64,000 bases of DNA from Multifurca ochricompacta (Eukaryota; Basidiomycota; Agaricomycetes; Russulales; Russulaceae): positions 124,001 to 188,000 of the forward strand of contig WTXG01000048.1 of the NCBI GenBank assembly GCA_022496185.1. The letters are read 5' to 3'. Numbering within the stretch: the first letter of the stretch is position 1; each line of letters opens with the position of its first letter. The notes beneath the pieces were generated by a model. The model saw nothing but the letters and a program-made list of their open reading frames with translations, was not told the DNA's origin and did not search any database. A program made the translations under genes and the position numbers. Shown here one piece after another: positions 26,201-34,980 of the stretch.

Positions 26201-29200
26201 CGTCCGAAGGTCAACGCGGAAGTCAGGGAGTGTAACAGGAGTCCCATCAACGGATCCAAAAGTAGACCAGCGATGTGCTATCACAGTAGACTTCCCGCCT
26301 CGCCCTAAGACAAAGAGTACGTGTGACCCATCCGGAGAGGAGTAGATGGCGTGTGGTACCTGAGGCAGTTGCAATGGAGGGGTCCTACAAGAGATGTATT
26401 AAAATATAAGAGAAAAGACTGGAAGAATCGTGGATACTTGGACTGCAACAGTCTATAGTCAATTTCCAGCCGACTGCTTGGATACCTGGGCTGTGGCGTA
26501 GGTGTAGTCAGAGAAAAAACGGCCGCGCGAGCACTTGAGTCCACGAATAATATCTCTTGGCTTCCGTGAACAAAACACAAGTGGATAATGGAGACTCTGT
26601 GATGATAGAATTGAAGGAGGTCTATGGGTTCATGAGATGATCGGCTGCGCCACTGTGATAGACGACGTAATCCACTAAGCCCCGCTCCCAGAAAGGCGTT
26701 TAACGAAACTATATGGAGCTGCATCTGGCAGACAGTCATCGTACAGAGATGGAGACCAGCACAAGTATGGGCGCACCCTGGCAGATGCGTATATTGCCAA
26801 CATATCCTTCGACTCGTCGAAGGCAAAAATAAAGGTTTGACTAATTGTGCCCAGGTTTAAGCGCTCCACACATGAGCGCTGCTGTATGACAGTATGGATG
26901 CGACTTAGATGATCGACAAAGACCAAGGCCCATCCCTCAGAATCGACAATGACTACGATGATTTGATCCCCTTTTAAAAGATGGACGTAACTGGTCGGTA
27001 ACATTAAGGGGTTAAATACGCAATATCAGTTAAAGTCTTACTTAACGGGGGTCTGAGAAGAAACGCGCCACGGTTGTGATGATTGCTCGTCTAAAACGGG
27101 TGTCGGGACATAAGAAGGATCGAGCTGCAAAATTTGCTTTTCTTCGATTGGAAAACGCAGAAGATAAACATGATATTCAATCATCTCTTCTTGTAGAGAC
27201 TCTTGACGGCCGTGGATAAGATAATAGTCTAGTCAAGCGAATAAGATGTGCCATTAGCCGAATTGAGTAATCTAACAAACCTGGGGAATAGAAGTGTTCC
27301 CTCTTGATTTCGAAACTGTCAACACAAATAAATCTACGCCTAATCGGTGATAAGCTATCACCCTTTTCGTGAGACTGGAGGAAACGTACGATCTGGAACG
27401 CTGCCTAGACAGACCCTCTATTTCACGGATAAATTCGGACCGAAGGGTGCCCAGCTCCCTCTCCTCGCTCTTCACCTCACGTCGCGCTCGGTCCTTCCGG
27501 AAACGTTTCGTTATCTCATTTCTCTTTCTCTCCCAAGCTTTGCACTCTTCCGGGAACTGTGCAATGAGGTCCAACATGGTTTTCAGGGACGTGTCGCCCA
27601 GGGTCTCGGAGAGACATAACGCTGCGTCACCCCTGAAAGGCGATTTAATCAAACAGATGTTTGGAAGGCCAACCAAAACTCACAAAAGGAGGCGGATCTG
27701 AGAAGCACTTTGGCGATCATGGATAAACGGCTTCAGGAACGTCTTCGCCGGCCTGAACTTGGCCGTCATGAAACCTTGCACTTCCTCTCCATTAAGTGGT
27801 ATTGGAGATGAAATCCTGGGATTTGTGTGCACTCCGGGTGGGGCTGACTTCTTGGTGAGAAGTGTGGTGTTTATCTTAGAACGAGAAGAGATTGTAATTA
27901 ATAAGGGAGTGGTTTATTGGTTATGAAATACTGTACCATGAACCCTGGTCGAGCGACAATATTCTCTTCCTGATCTTTGATTTTGATCGCCTCGGAGCGA
28001 AGAAGCTGTTCTGGGTCTTCATTTCTTGAGTAAGACAACACGTCGTCACCGTCATTGCGTTTGGCGTCGTCGTCACCCCAAATAATGGCTTGTGAATGCG
28101 CCTTTGAAAGCAAACAAACCAGTTGATCGCATAGTCTAGTGAGATATCTACGCAGGTTCAATCACTTGAAGTCTAGATAAGAGGGTGATTGAAAAACTAA
28201 ACCCTACTTCATGAACATAACTCTATTGCGCTGGATGGGAGAGGCTGTCTGGTCGTCCCATGTTGTGTCTTCCGGCCAGTACAAGATATAAGCTTGCTCA
28301 GAGGCGGTGGACGCGAATGAGCGCACGACGTATAATCCTGTTCTCAGAATGGGACTAGCATCCTTGGTCATGGAGTCGTTTTGCTTCTTGAGCAACATTT
28401 GAGCCCTTTTTAAACAGCATTAGTTTGGGCAGGTACGAGGAGGAAACACATACACTTTCTTATCGACTGCACTTATTTTGTAGAGAAACCTCACAATCTC
28501 TTCTTTGGAACCATAAATCCCAATCGGCTTGAACATGAGGTTGTCCAGTACTTGGAAGTTGACATTCGTGATAGAAGAATAAGCGCCAGGGGAGAGCGTG
28601 TTGACGAATGCTCGGAGAGATTGTTGAGGGACGACGACCTTGTGAACTAGTGACGCTATAAGCATCATTGAACATTGTGCAAAATATTAATCACCGATGC
28701 CGCTGCTTCCTTGTTCCGTGATAAGATCGAGAAGGCGATACATCCCTTTCACGGACCAAGAAAGGTCTTCACGAAGAGCTGGTTTATGTGCTTCCACAGG
28801 ATGGGGTGGGGTAGTCACGATACGGCGAGCAGAGCGTGTGGCTAGTACCATTGAAGTGAATGAGTCCTCGTATGTGGGTAACTCACGGAATACTTTCCTT
28901 ACCTTTCATTAGGTTTGGAGGCGGAAGTGGCAGAACGGGTGAGATGAGGTGGTCCAATGATTGATACGAAGTCGTGATAGCAGTCGTCGCAGTTGGCCCG
29001 TTAGCAATTGGTGTTAAATATTCCGTATGTGTGCTGCGAAGAAGTGTAGACGGCGACGGCGACGGTACATGGTCATAAACCGGTTCAATTTGGGCTGTCG
29101 TAGGAAATGGTGCCGACAGTGAATCCCCATCACGTTTGTCAAAAACTGCTAATGATAAAAGGATATCTTACATATCGTGGGGCGATCCTGGATGGACTTA

Positions 29201-29205
29201 GACAT
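23205..29205 (-). CDS. Giant GBP/dynamin-like GTPase with novel tail
   Basis: A 21-exon model sums to 4656 bases (1551 residues) with matching phase at all 20 junctions. Exons (minus): 29205-29172, 29094-28937, 28881-28695, 28646-28454, 28405-28208, 28147-27937, 27874-27684, 27632-27277, 27228-27042, 26990-26777, 26724-26486, 26384-26065, 25813-25215, 25157-25052, 25000-24938, 24877-24804, 24748-24614, 24554-24517, 24467-24245, 24181-23963 and 23915-23205. The N-terminal thousand residues contain propeller-like strands (VDSEGWALVFVD, RWSTFGSVDG). The GTPase domain has the P-loop GEQSVGKS (1038-1045), TTDGVWMS, DFQG (1083-1086) and a VVIIKD motif near 1151-1156, where GBPs have TLRD. A helical part (SLTLEKLVEERGYNFITHLH) follows. 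From exon 20 on, the tail is Ser/Pro/Glu-rich and coiled-coil (residues about 1410-1470), where relatives I remember carry a long zinc-rich region. Membrane remodelling or defence is possible; the function is unknown. The first exon and the last junction are the least certain. Confidence 0.8.
25814..26064 (-). repeat. Degenerate tandem repeats in GTPase intron 12
   Basis: This 251-base intron, with the exon edges beside it (about 25740-26100), repeats a motif around AAACAGACTACGTACAACT followed by CTGATTA/ATCATC variants four times, at spacings of roughly 80 to 110 bases. In the flanking exons the same units encode HSK-x-TTYN and HSK-x-ATHNCL-like segments. The gene seems to have gained and then partly spliced out a coding minisatellite. 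Confidence 0.5.
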
Positions 29206-29211
29206 GATGCT

Positions 29212-29949
29212 TTAGATCTTGCCTGGTATGGGGATGACTGCTGAAGCCACTCTCAAAGGCGCACCAAAGAAGGTCTGTCTGTTGGTGGCCAGCTGAGATT
29301 TAAAGCGTCTAATAAACCCGCTAGGCATGTTTTTCCGAATAAAGAGGAATGTACGCATTGCGGACAGGCACGCACACTGCAGGCATCTCGCAATATAATT
29401 CAATTCAAATTCGGTTGTGGAATTGGCGCCGTAATAATGCCCGATAGGGGGCGCCCACGAGAACCGTAGGTTCTCATTATCGGCGGCTGTGCAACAGGTG
29501 ACCGCTGGGTGAGAGCCGACATTCAAAAAACGGGAAAGTTCCGTGCGATTTAATGGTGAGTTTCCTGATGGTTTTGACGACAAAGAATACATCGACATAT
29601 TACTCTGGGCTAGGGGGATGGATGTGGGGAGTGTCACGACATGTGACAGTTGTGACATTGCCGTAGGCGTGGGAAGGACCAGACCAGAACGGTGGTTCAG
29701 GCCGCAATGCCCGCTTCCTGCTGCCGCCATTAGTGGGACAAATACCGCAAATGCCGTAAATAAACGGGATTTAAACGGACTGATTAGAAATAAAAAGGAC
29801 GACACATTGTCAACAAACGCACAGGTTTTTGCTAGGGTATGAAGAGAAATCCTGAAGCCTGAAGAAGAGCTCGTGGAATTGCAAGACCCGGGACCAAAAG
29901 ACACGACTGTCGTTTTTGTATTATAGCTTTTTTGTTTATTTTCTTGCAA
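29212..29949 (-). CDS. Hypothetical open frame upstream of GTPase
   Basis: An uninterrupted 245-codon minus frame ends six bases before the GTPase start codon. It starts with a Ser-rich, moderately hydrophobic N-terminus and has five Cys clustered in CTAADN and CLQCACLS segments. I do not recognise it. It could be a real small gene, a 5' leader ORF on the GTPase transcript, or chance. There is no intron and no domain. Confidence 0.25.
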   Translation of the reverse strand: MQENKQKSYNTKTTVVSFGPGSCNSTSSSSGFRISLHTLAKTCAFVDNVSSFLFLISPFKSRLFTAFAVFVPLMAAAGSGHCGLNHRSGLVLPTPTAMSQLSHVVTLPTSIPLAQSNMSMYSLSSKPSGNSPLNRTELSRFLNVGSHPAVTCCTAADNENLRFSWAPPIGHYYGANSTTEFELNYIARCLQCACLSAMRTFLFIRKNMPSGFIRRFKSQLATNRQTFFGAPLRVASAVIPIPGKI

Positions 29950-30652
29950 TTCACCACTTTCATGGCACTTGTTCGTAGTTAGAAACCTAAATCTTTCTAT
30001 CCTTTACCCCCACCTTGGCTGTACGTGTTGATTCATCTCGCTTTCCGAATATTACATAATTAGCTGGATACATGAGGTTGTCGGTGGACGAACTTCACAA
30101 GGACCACCACCCAGGTGGCAAAAGGCTATCTCAACCCGTTGTAATGCAATAGTAGCCAGGCTGAATTGCGAGTCGCGTTGTGCGCTCCTGGTTTGTTTCT
30201 CTGAATCCAATTTGCGATAGCCAGAGATAGCCACCAGGACTTAAGTAGTTACGAGTAGATTGCGTTTGCTATTGCGATTGCAATTGGGATTGCACCTGCT
30301 TTTCAAACTTGTTGAATATGTTCTCTGAAGAGGCCAACGAATGTTATTAACAGCGTGATGCAAGCCTGCACGAAAACATTACCGGTAACTCTTAGTGATA
30401 CCGGGTCTCTGCGTGTATCCTTGTATCCTCAGTCCTCACGGTTCACTGGGCTTAGCTCGTCTTGTGCATAGACTCGCCGCTGCGCACTCATCAATTGAAA
30501 AATCAAAAAAGGATGGTGATATAATTAAAGCCACTTTGGGACGGCAAGGCTGCTCGTGACATTAGTTATCGGTGGCTCAGAATCTCTCTGCTAGGCGGTT
30601 CCCTGCACCCATAAATCAAAAATCCCTAAAACGTCAACGCGCTCATTGCACT
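29950..30652. other. Intergenic
   Basis: No gene, RNA or repeat family is seen in these 700 bases between the GTPase upstream region and the 3' end of WSC copy 2. Confidence 0.45.
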
Positions 30653-31414
30653 TTAGAAGGGTCGAAATCGATACGCCAACATCCGCTGGAACCCTCCACA
30701 GTTCTCATTTCCCTCCCCAGGTGGAGGCGGGCAAATTGAAGTGCACTCGTCCTGCGACCTGAGCTGCGCGCCAGGAGCGAGCCCAAAACTGCACTGGCAG
30801 TCTGTCCCATTCTCCACACCAAACCACGGGTATCCGATGTGCGCGCAATACGGAACGCACTGGTTGATGGGGTCAAGGTTGGTATCGATGGTATGATGTG
30901 CGATTGGTGAACCAAATGTCGGAGAGTCTGGCGTGTCAAGATAACACCCTTGAAGGCCCCACCAACCGGGCGGAAGGGCCGGGGATTTATAGATCTGTAT
31001 AATTTGGCGTCAGGGCTATTCTGGCATATGAAGGTAAAACAGAAGCAGAAAATGAAGAAGTCGTGCCTGAATGCGCCAGGACCCCCCACAAGACAAGGTC
31101 GGATCACCAGTGCACGTCATGTTGCAGTCAGAGACTGGTGCAGAAGCTGGCGTGCCGACCAGTCCTGTCCCGCAGTGACATTCGTTGCTGTATTCGACTC
31201 CCGCGTAAGAGAACCCCGCTGCGTCACAGCGCTGAATACATGATGCAGGCATGTTATCCGTGTACTGGGTAGTCACCACGTTGGCGAGTATGCGGGATGG
31301 CACATCGACTGCGCATGCATACTGCGTGGTCCAGTTGAGAGGGATTGTAGGTTGGTTGAAGGCGAAGGCGCTGAGCGTGAAAGAGATAGAAACGAACAAT
31401 GCAAGCTGTTTCAT
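30653..31414 (-). CDS. Secreted protein with two WSC domains, copy 2
   Basis: Exons 31414-31067 and 30994-30653 have the same lengths as copy 1 (348 and 342 bases) and give 229 residues. The signal peptide (MKQLALFVSISFTLSAFA), the first WSC domain (CIQRCDAAGFSYAGVEYSNE) and the second (GCYLDTP, CAHIGYPWFGVENGT, CQCSFGLAPGA) are all kept. The intron (72 bases) starts GCACGA instead of the GTAAAT seen at the same place in copy 1. It is therefore either a GC-AG intron or a broken donor; if it is unspliced, the first exon reads on to a stop after 132 codons. Many differences from copy 1 are silent or conservative, which suggests both were selected for some time. Confidence 0.83.
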
Positions 31415-31830
31415 GGGTTGTAAATGGAGCCTAGGGTTGGGCGGCTGTTTGGCTTTTGAAGGTGGACAGACCTCTTATAAAGCGAGAGTCACTCGGAAGG
31501 TACGATGATCTGCACGCAGATAGTGAGGTCAAGCTACTAGGTACACATGGAAAGTGAGCATAATGACTTCGAACCTAATAATCACTTATTCAAGGCATAG
31601 TCATCAGAGCACAAAAACAGAATGTAGGGCATGGTTACGAAAACGATGTCGTGATCCAAGACAGGTGGACAATACTTTTGTAGCCCAGGAGATTAGTTGG
31701 GGAGTGAAGTGAGTTCGCTTTCCCCGTTTTTTCGTGAGAACAGTCAGACAGCGCGTCGGAGCTGTCAGTTCCGGGCGCAGATAAAGAGGTCCTAATGATC
31801 CATGGGGATATTAGGTATATATCAGGTGCT
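30653..31830. repeat. Segmental duplication, right copy
   Basis: This is the partner of 21337-22560. Similarity reaches past the WSC start codon to about 31830, where GATAAAGAGGTCCT and GGGGATATTAG blocks still match the left copy, and then fades. Confidence 0.8.
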
Positions 31831-33068
31831 TCCAAACTAGAGTGGCTCAAGTCTAAACTTCAGGAAAATAAAAGATTATAGGACACCTAGAGAGCCTAGA
31901 ATGACTAGTGGGGTCTAGAGCTAGACATTATGGAGGGAGACGAGAGACTAGGTACGGCTCTAGCCAAACTGTGTTTGTCGTCGACGTTGTGGGAAGGAAG
32001 GAAACTACAGAACCCGTGAGAAACATAAAATGCGTGGGAACCCAGCCCATATAAGGTGAATACTTAGGCTGAAATGCCAAATCCACTGAAGACAGCTCAC
32101 CCAACTCTCCCCCACCGCTGACATCCCTAAAGTGGTAATCCTGTCACACGACTCACTGCTGACATCCCTAGAGTGGTAAACTTGTCACACGACTCAGATT
32201 TGTAATAATATTTATTTTAAAAAGGAAGTTATTGTTAAATATTTATTTTAAAAAGGAAAGTTATTGAAAATATCATTACAAATCAAAGTCATGTGACAGG
32301 TAGACAACAACTGTAACCTAATAGTGAGAATGCTTAATGTCCTCCCTCCTCCTGTCCATGCAATGGACAATAACACTCCTTCTGCTAAAAAAAATGTTCC
32401 AAGGTATGGTGTAAAAATCTTGTACCATTACACTTACTGCACAAGACTTGTGACCACTGCTGAATGCAGGATAGGAAAAACAAGAAGGCCCAAAGAGTTC
32501 ATGAGGATGAGAAAAAGAAGCAAAAGGAGTTCAATGGGCACACAGTAGGTGAAAAAGCCAAGAGGGTGGATGAAGACACATCAGGAGATGAAGGAATCTC
32601 AGGCAGTCCTTGGGCCATGTGTGATCTCATAAAGAGTGAGGACAAAATTGATTTTGTGGTAATTAGTAACTTACTATTGATATAGATAAGGATTAACAGT
32701 ATAATCTACAGATATTTGATATTAGAGAGGAGATACAGTAACCCACAAAACTGTTCCAATGATTGGCCATCCTGAAGAGATTGACCTACCACACAATGAG
32801 AATGATTTCCAAAATTAGTAGAAAATGGTAGATGATAGTGTAGCATCTAAGCTTCAATTAGAGTCTATACTAATGTCAATTGAGTCAGTGGTCCATGATA
32901 TATAAAATGTTTTGTGAGGCATTATCATTGGAATGGTTTTGTGGCCAACATGTGAGATGACAAAACCAGTATCTGGTGGTCATGGGAATGCATTGACAGT
33001 CATGTGACAATGTTTAATAAGTTGAACATACACCAAATAATCATCAACAACACTTGCTTCTTACCATG
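31831..33068. other. Noncoding A/T-rich border of transposon block
   Basis: This is the transition from genes to transposons. A 41-base direct repeat (ACATCCCTAAAGTGGTAAT type) occurs twice from 32121, and the small inverted-repeat element 32183-32298 follows. Weak plus-strand frames at 32324-32685 are not recognisable. The last part is the 5' flank of a Tc1-like transposase. Confidence 0.45.
32183..32298. mobile_element. Small MITE-like inverted-repeat element
   Basis: About 116 bases bounded by imperfect 23-base inverted termini: GTCACACGACTCAGATTTG on the left and, reverse-complemented, GTCACATGACTTTGATTTG on the right. The A/T-rich centre repeats TTTATTTTAAAAAGGAA twice. It could be a deletion derivative of a DNA transposon. 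Confidence 0.5.
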
Positions 33069-33103
33069 CATGCCCTCTCTGCTGCCAAAAGGACTCACAT
33101 CAT
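33069..33103 (+). pseudogene. Tc1-like transposase, 5' fragment
   Basis: An ATG at 33069 opens MHALSAAKRTHII, then gypsy element 1 interrupts it. The reading continues after the element at 40569 with LLTSGKSAHKVSTMTGHG, the usual N-terminal helix-turn-helix of fungal Tc1/mariner transposases. Confidence 0.65.
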
Positions 33104-33684
33104 TGTTACGTCCGGTGTGAGACATTCCGCACGACTTGTGCGACAGCGTTGTACGTATGTTCAGATAAGAGATCAACAAGACCTCTTGGAGTTCGAATGT
33201 GTGAGTCAAAGTCAATGGGGCTGTTCCCGAGTGACAATGTTGAGCGGAAAGTGCCAAAAGCACTGAGATGATCGAGTCAAGGAGTTCAAAGGAGAGTCCG
33301 AAAGACAAACACCGATGTATTCAATAAGTCGAGTCTGAGGTCTACAGTGTAGCTAAGACGGACTTATATACGTAAAGGGACGGGCGTCTATAGATAAGGA
33401 TGTCGGAGTCAGGTGGGCCCAAAGATACGAAAGCGGATGGCGTAAAGCCTGGCTTCTGATAGGGAATTAAGTAAATGTCCGGTCGTAAAGATAAGAAGAT
33501 AACAGAAGGTAAACATAACCAAGCAGTAAGCAAACATGTCCAAACAACAGTCACGGGGATGGAAGTAGCGCATGTGAGGGGTCCCAGGAGGGAGACGTAA
33601 TGAGGAAGTGAAGGGTTGGTGGACGAGTGGGGTCCCGGTTGGGAAGCGTGAAGAAAATAGGGCTGCTAGGCCCTGTTCGTAACA
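33104..33684 (-). repeat. Gypsy element 1, 3' LTR
   Basis: 581 bases, from TGTTACGTCCGG to TTCGTAACA on the plus strand. It contains a TATATAAGT box (minus strand) and, about 30 bases downstream of it, the 11-mer AGACTCGACTT that matches the primer site. Confidence 0.95.
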
Positions 33685-33698
33685 TCACCCTCCCTTCT
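33685..33698 (-). promoter_or_regulatory. Polypurine tract of element 1
   Basis: Minus strand AGAAGGGAGGGTGA lies directly before the 3' LTR, as expected for the plus-strand DNA primer. The same tract, slightly changed, precedes the LTRs of elements 2 (43431-43444) and 3 (49299-49312). Confidence 0.8.
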
Positions 33699-33715
33699 GG
33701 CTCGAGCTGACCCAG

Positions 33716-34909
33716 CTAGAAACGCGCACCGTCATCATCCTGCACTAAGTCCACATAATCATCTGCCAGATTTCGATCCTTCACGGTGTAGGTTTCATCT
33801 GCCGCGCATTGGTGTGTGCGCAGGAAGCCGTATGGGCCGCGTCGTCCGCACTGGCGACACAGGTCGTATACTGGACAGTCGATCTCGCGATGCCCCGCGT
33901 TATGTCGCAGACACTTTCCACACCATCCCGAGGGATTGACGATGGTGGGAGCGACTCCCAGACGCCGAAAGATGCAGAACCGGCTCCAGTGGAGGTTACT
34001 GCGGCAGTGACGGCACCACTTGCGGTTAAGGGGGCAATTCCAGCTGATATGATACTTGCTATCACATCGCCAGCACGTCTCTCCTCGGGGGTTCTCGTGC
34101 ATTCGTGGCATCTCGAATCGGTTGGGCAGCAATTGTGGTGCCGCCCCTAGCGATCGTGGGGGAAGGGGTCGGGCGTATGTATCGGCGTACCTCTCTGCAA
34201 TGGTCTGGTATGCGTCCCCTTTCTCCAACCTTTTTCTAATCTCCGTCAACTCCTGTTCGACTTGGAACATGCCCCGTGTAAGCCTTGTCATTTGCTTCGC
34301 ATACTCCTTGTACTGGGTATTGAGCGTGGTGCGAAGTGCGAGGGTCTTCCGCAGTCTCATTACTTCGGCTTTGAGACGCGGAAGCTGCATGTCGTTCATC
34401 ACCTCATCAATCGCAAAGGCTCGGGGGTCATCGGCCGCAAGGTGTCCTAGTTGTTCGTCGCTCATGGTGTGGTGAAGACGACCTGTGTACCGCTCTTCTA
34501 AGTAGACCGGGGCCCCATAGACAGGCCCATCCTTTTTCATACATCCCGCGACATCCATCCCTCCATTGGTGTAGAAGATGTACTTAGCTATTTCCTTCGT
34601 TCCATCAGCCATGGTGATTTCGAGGGGGAAGTACATTGAGGAGTTTGGGTTATTGGCAAAGAAGGGGAACTCGGGTACGGTGTCATCTTGTTCCATGTCG
34701 AGGAGGTTGTTTGGGTGGGGTTCTTCTGAGTGGGTGAAGTCATCGTTCGGGTTGGGTGACTGGTTCTTCACACGTTCCTCAGCAGCTTCGTAGTCAATCG
34801 GGGAGGAAGGGCACGTGGAGGGGTGAGCGGAGGGAAACGCCTCTACTACCACATGAGTGGCAGTGAAGGCGTCGACAGCGGCGGAGGCAGCGATGAAAGA
34901 GGAAGACAT
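33716..34909 (-). CDS. Third ORF: coiled coil plus zinc knuckles
   Basis: An intact 397-residue frame starts 72 bases after the pol stop and ends 31 bases before the 3' LTR, where envelope genes sit in other LTR elements. It has no signal peptide or transmembrane helix. An acidic N-terminal third (PEFPFFANNPNSSMYFPLEI) precedes a coiled coil (LKAEVMRLRKTLALRTT) and a C-terminal metal-binding array. Two perfect retroviral-type C-x2-C-x4-H-x4-C knuckles (CWRCDSKYHISWNC and CRHCRSNLHWSRFC) are followed by two variant ones (CGKCLRHNAGHREIDC and CRQCGRRGPYGFLRTHQC). It resembles a second nucleocapsid-like RNA-binding protein. Relatives lie at 43431-44443, 47681-48210 and 49330-50535. No function is known to me. 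The frame extends upstream to 35065, over the chromodomain, but the ATG at 34909 matches the start in the copies. Confidence 0.85.
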   Translation of the reverse strand: MSSSFIAASAAVDAFTATHVVVEAFPSAHPSTCPSSPIDYEAAEERVKNQSPNPNDDFTHSEEPHPNNLLDMEQDDTVPEFPFFANNPNSSMYFPLEITMADGTKEIAKYIFYTNGGMDVAGCMKKDGPVYGAPVYLEERYTGRLHHTMSDEQLGHLAADDPRAFAIDEVMNDMQLPRLKAEVMRLRKTLALRTTLNTQYKEYAKQMTRLTRGMFQVEQELTEIRKRLEKGDAYQTIAERYADTYARPLPPRSLGAAPQLLPNRFEMPRMHENPRGETCWRCDSKYHISWNCPLNRKWCRHCRSNLHWSRFCIFRRLGVAPTIVNPSGWCGKCLRHNAGHREIDCPVYDLCRQCGRRGPYGFLRTHQCAADETYTVKDRNLADDYVDLVQDDDGARF

Positions 34910-34980
34910 GTTAGTTGTGGTTAGGACGTTGCTGGTGAAGTGTTGTTCTGGGGAAAAAGAGGTCGGGGTCTGTCCTCCTT

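Noticed and set aside
27229..27276. Apparent phase break between GTPase exons 8 and 9
   Set aside because: Using the donor GTTAGA at 27276 instead of GTTTGT at 27280 restores phase with a 48-base intron.
28882..29172. Apparent frameshifts at the start of the GTPase gene
   Set aside because: They vanish when introns 29171-29095 (77 bases) and 28936-28882 (55 bases) are used; both keep phase.
33716..34909. Third ORF as an envelope gene
   Set aside because: It has no signal peptide, transmembrane helix or furin-like site; the cysteines form zinc knuckles instead.
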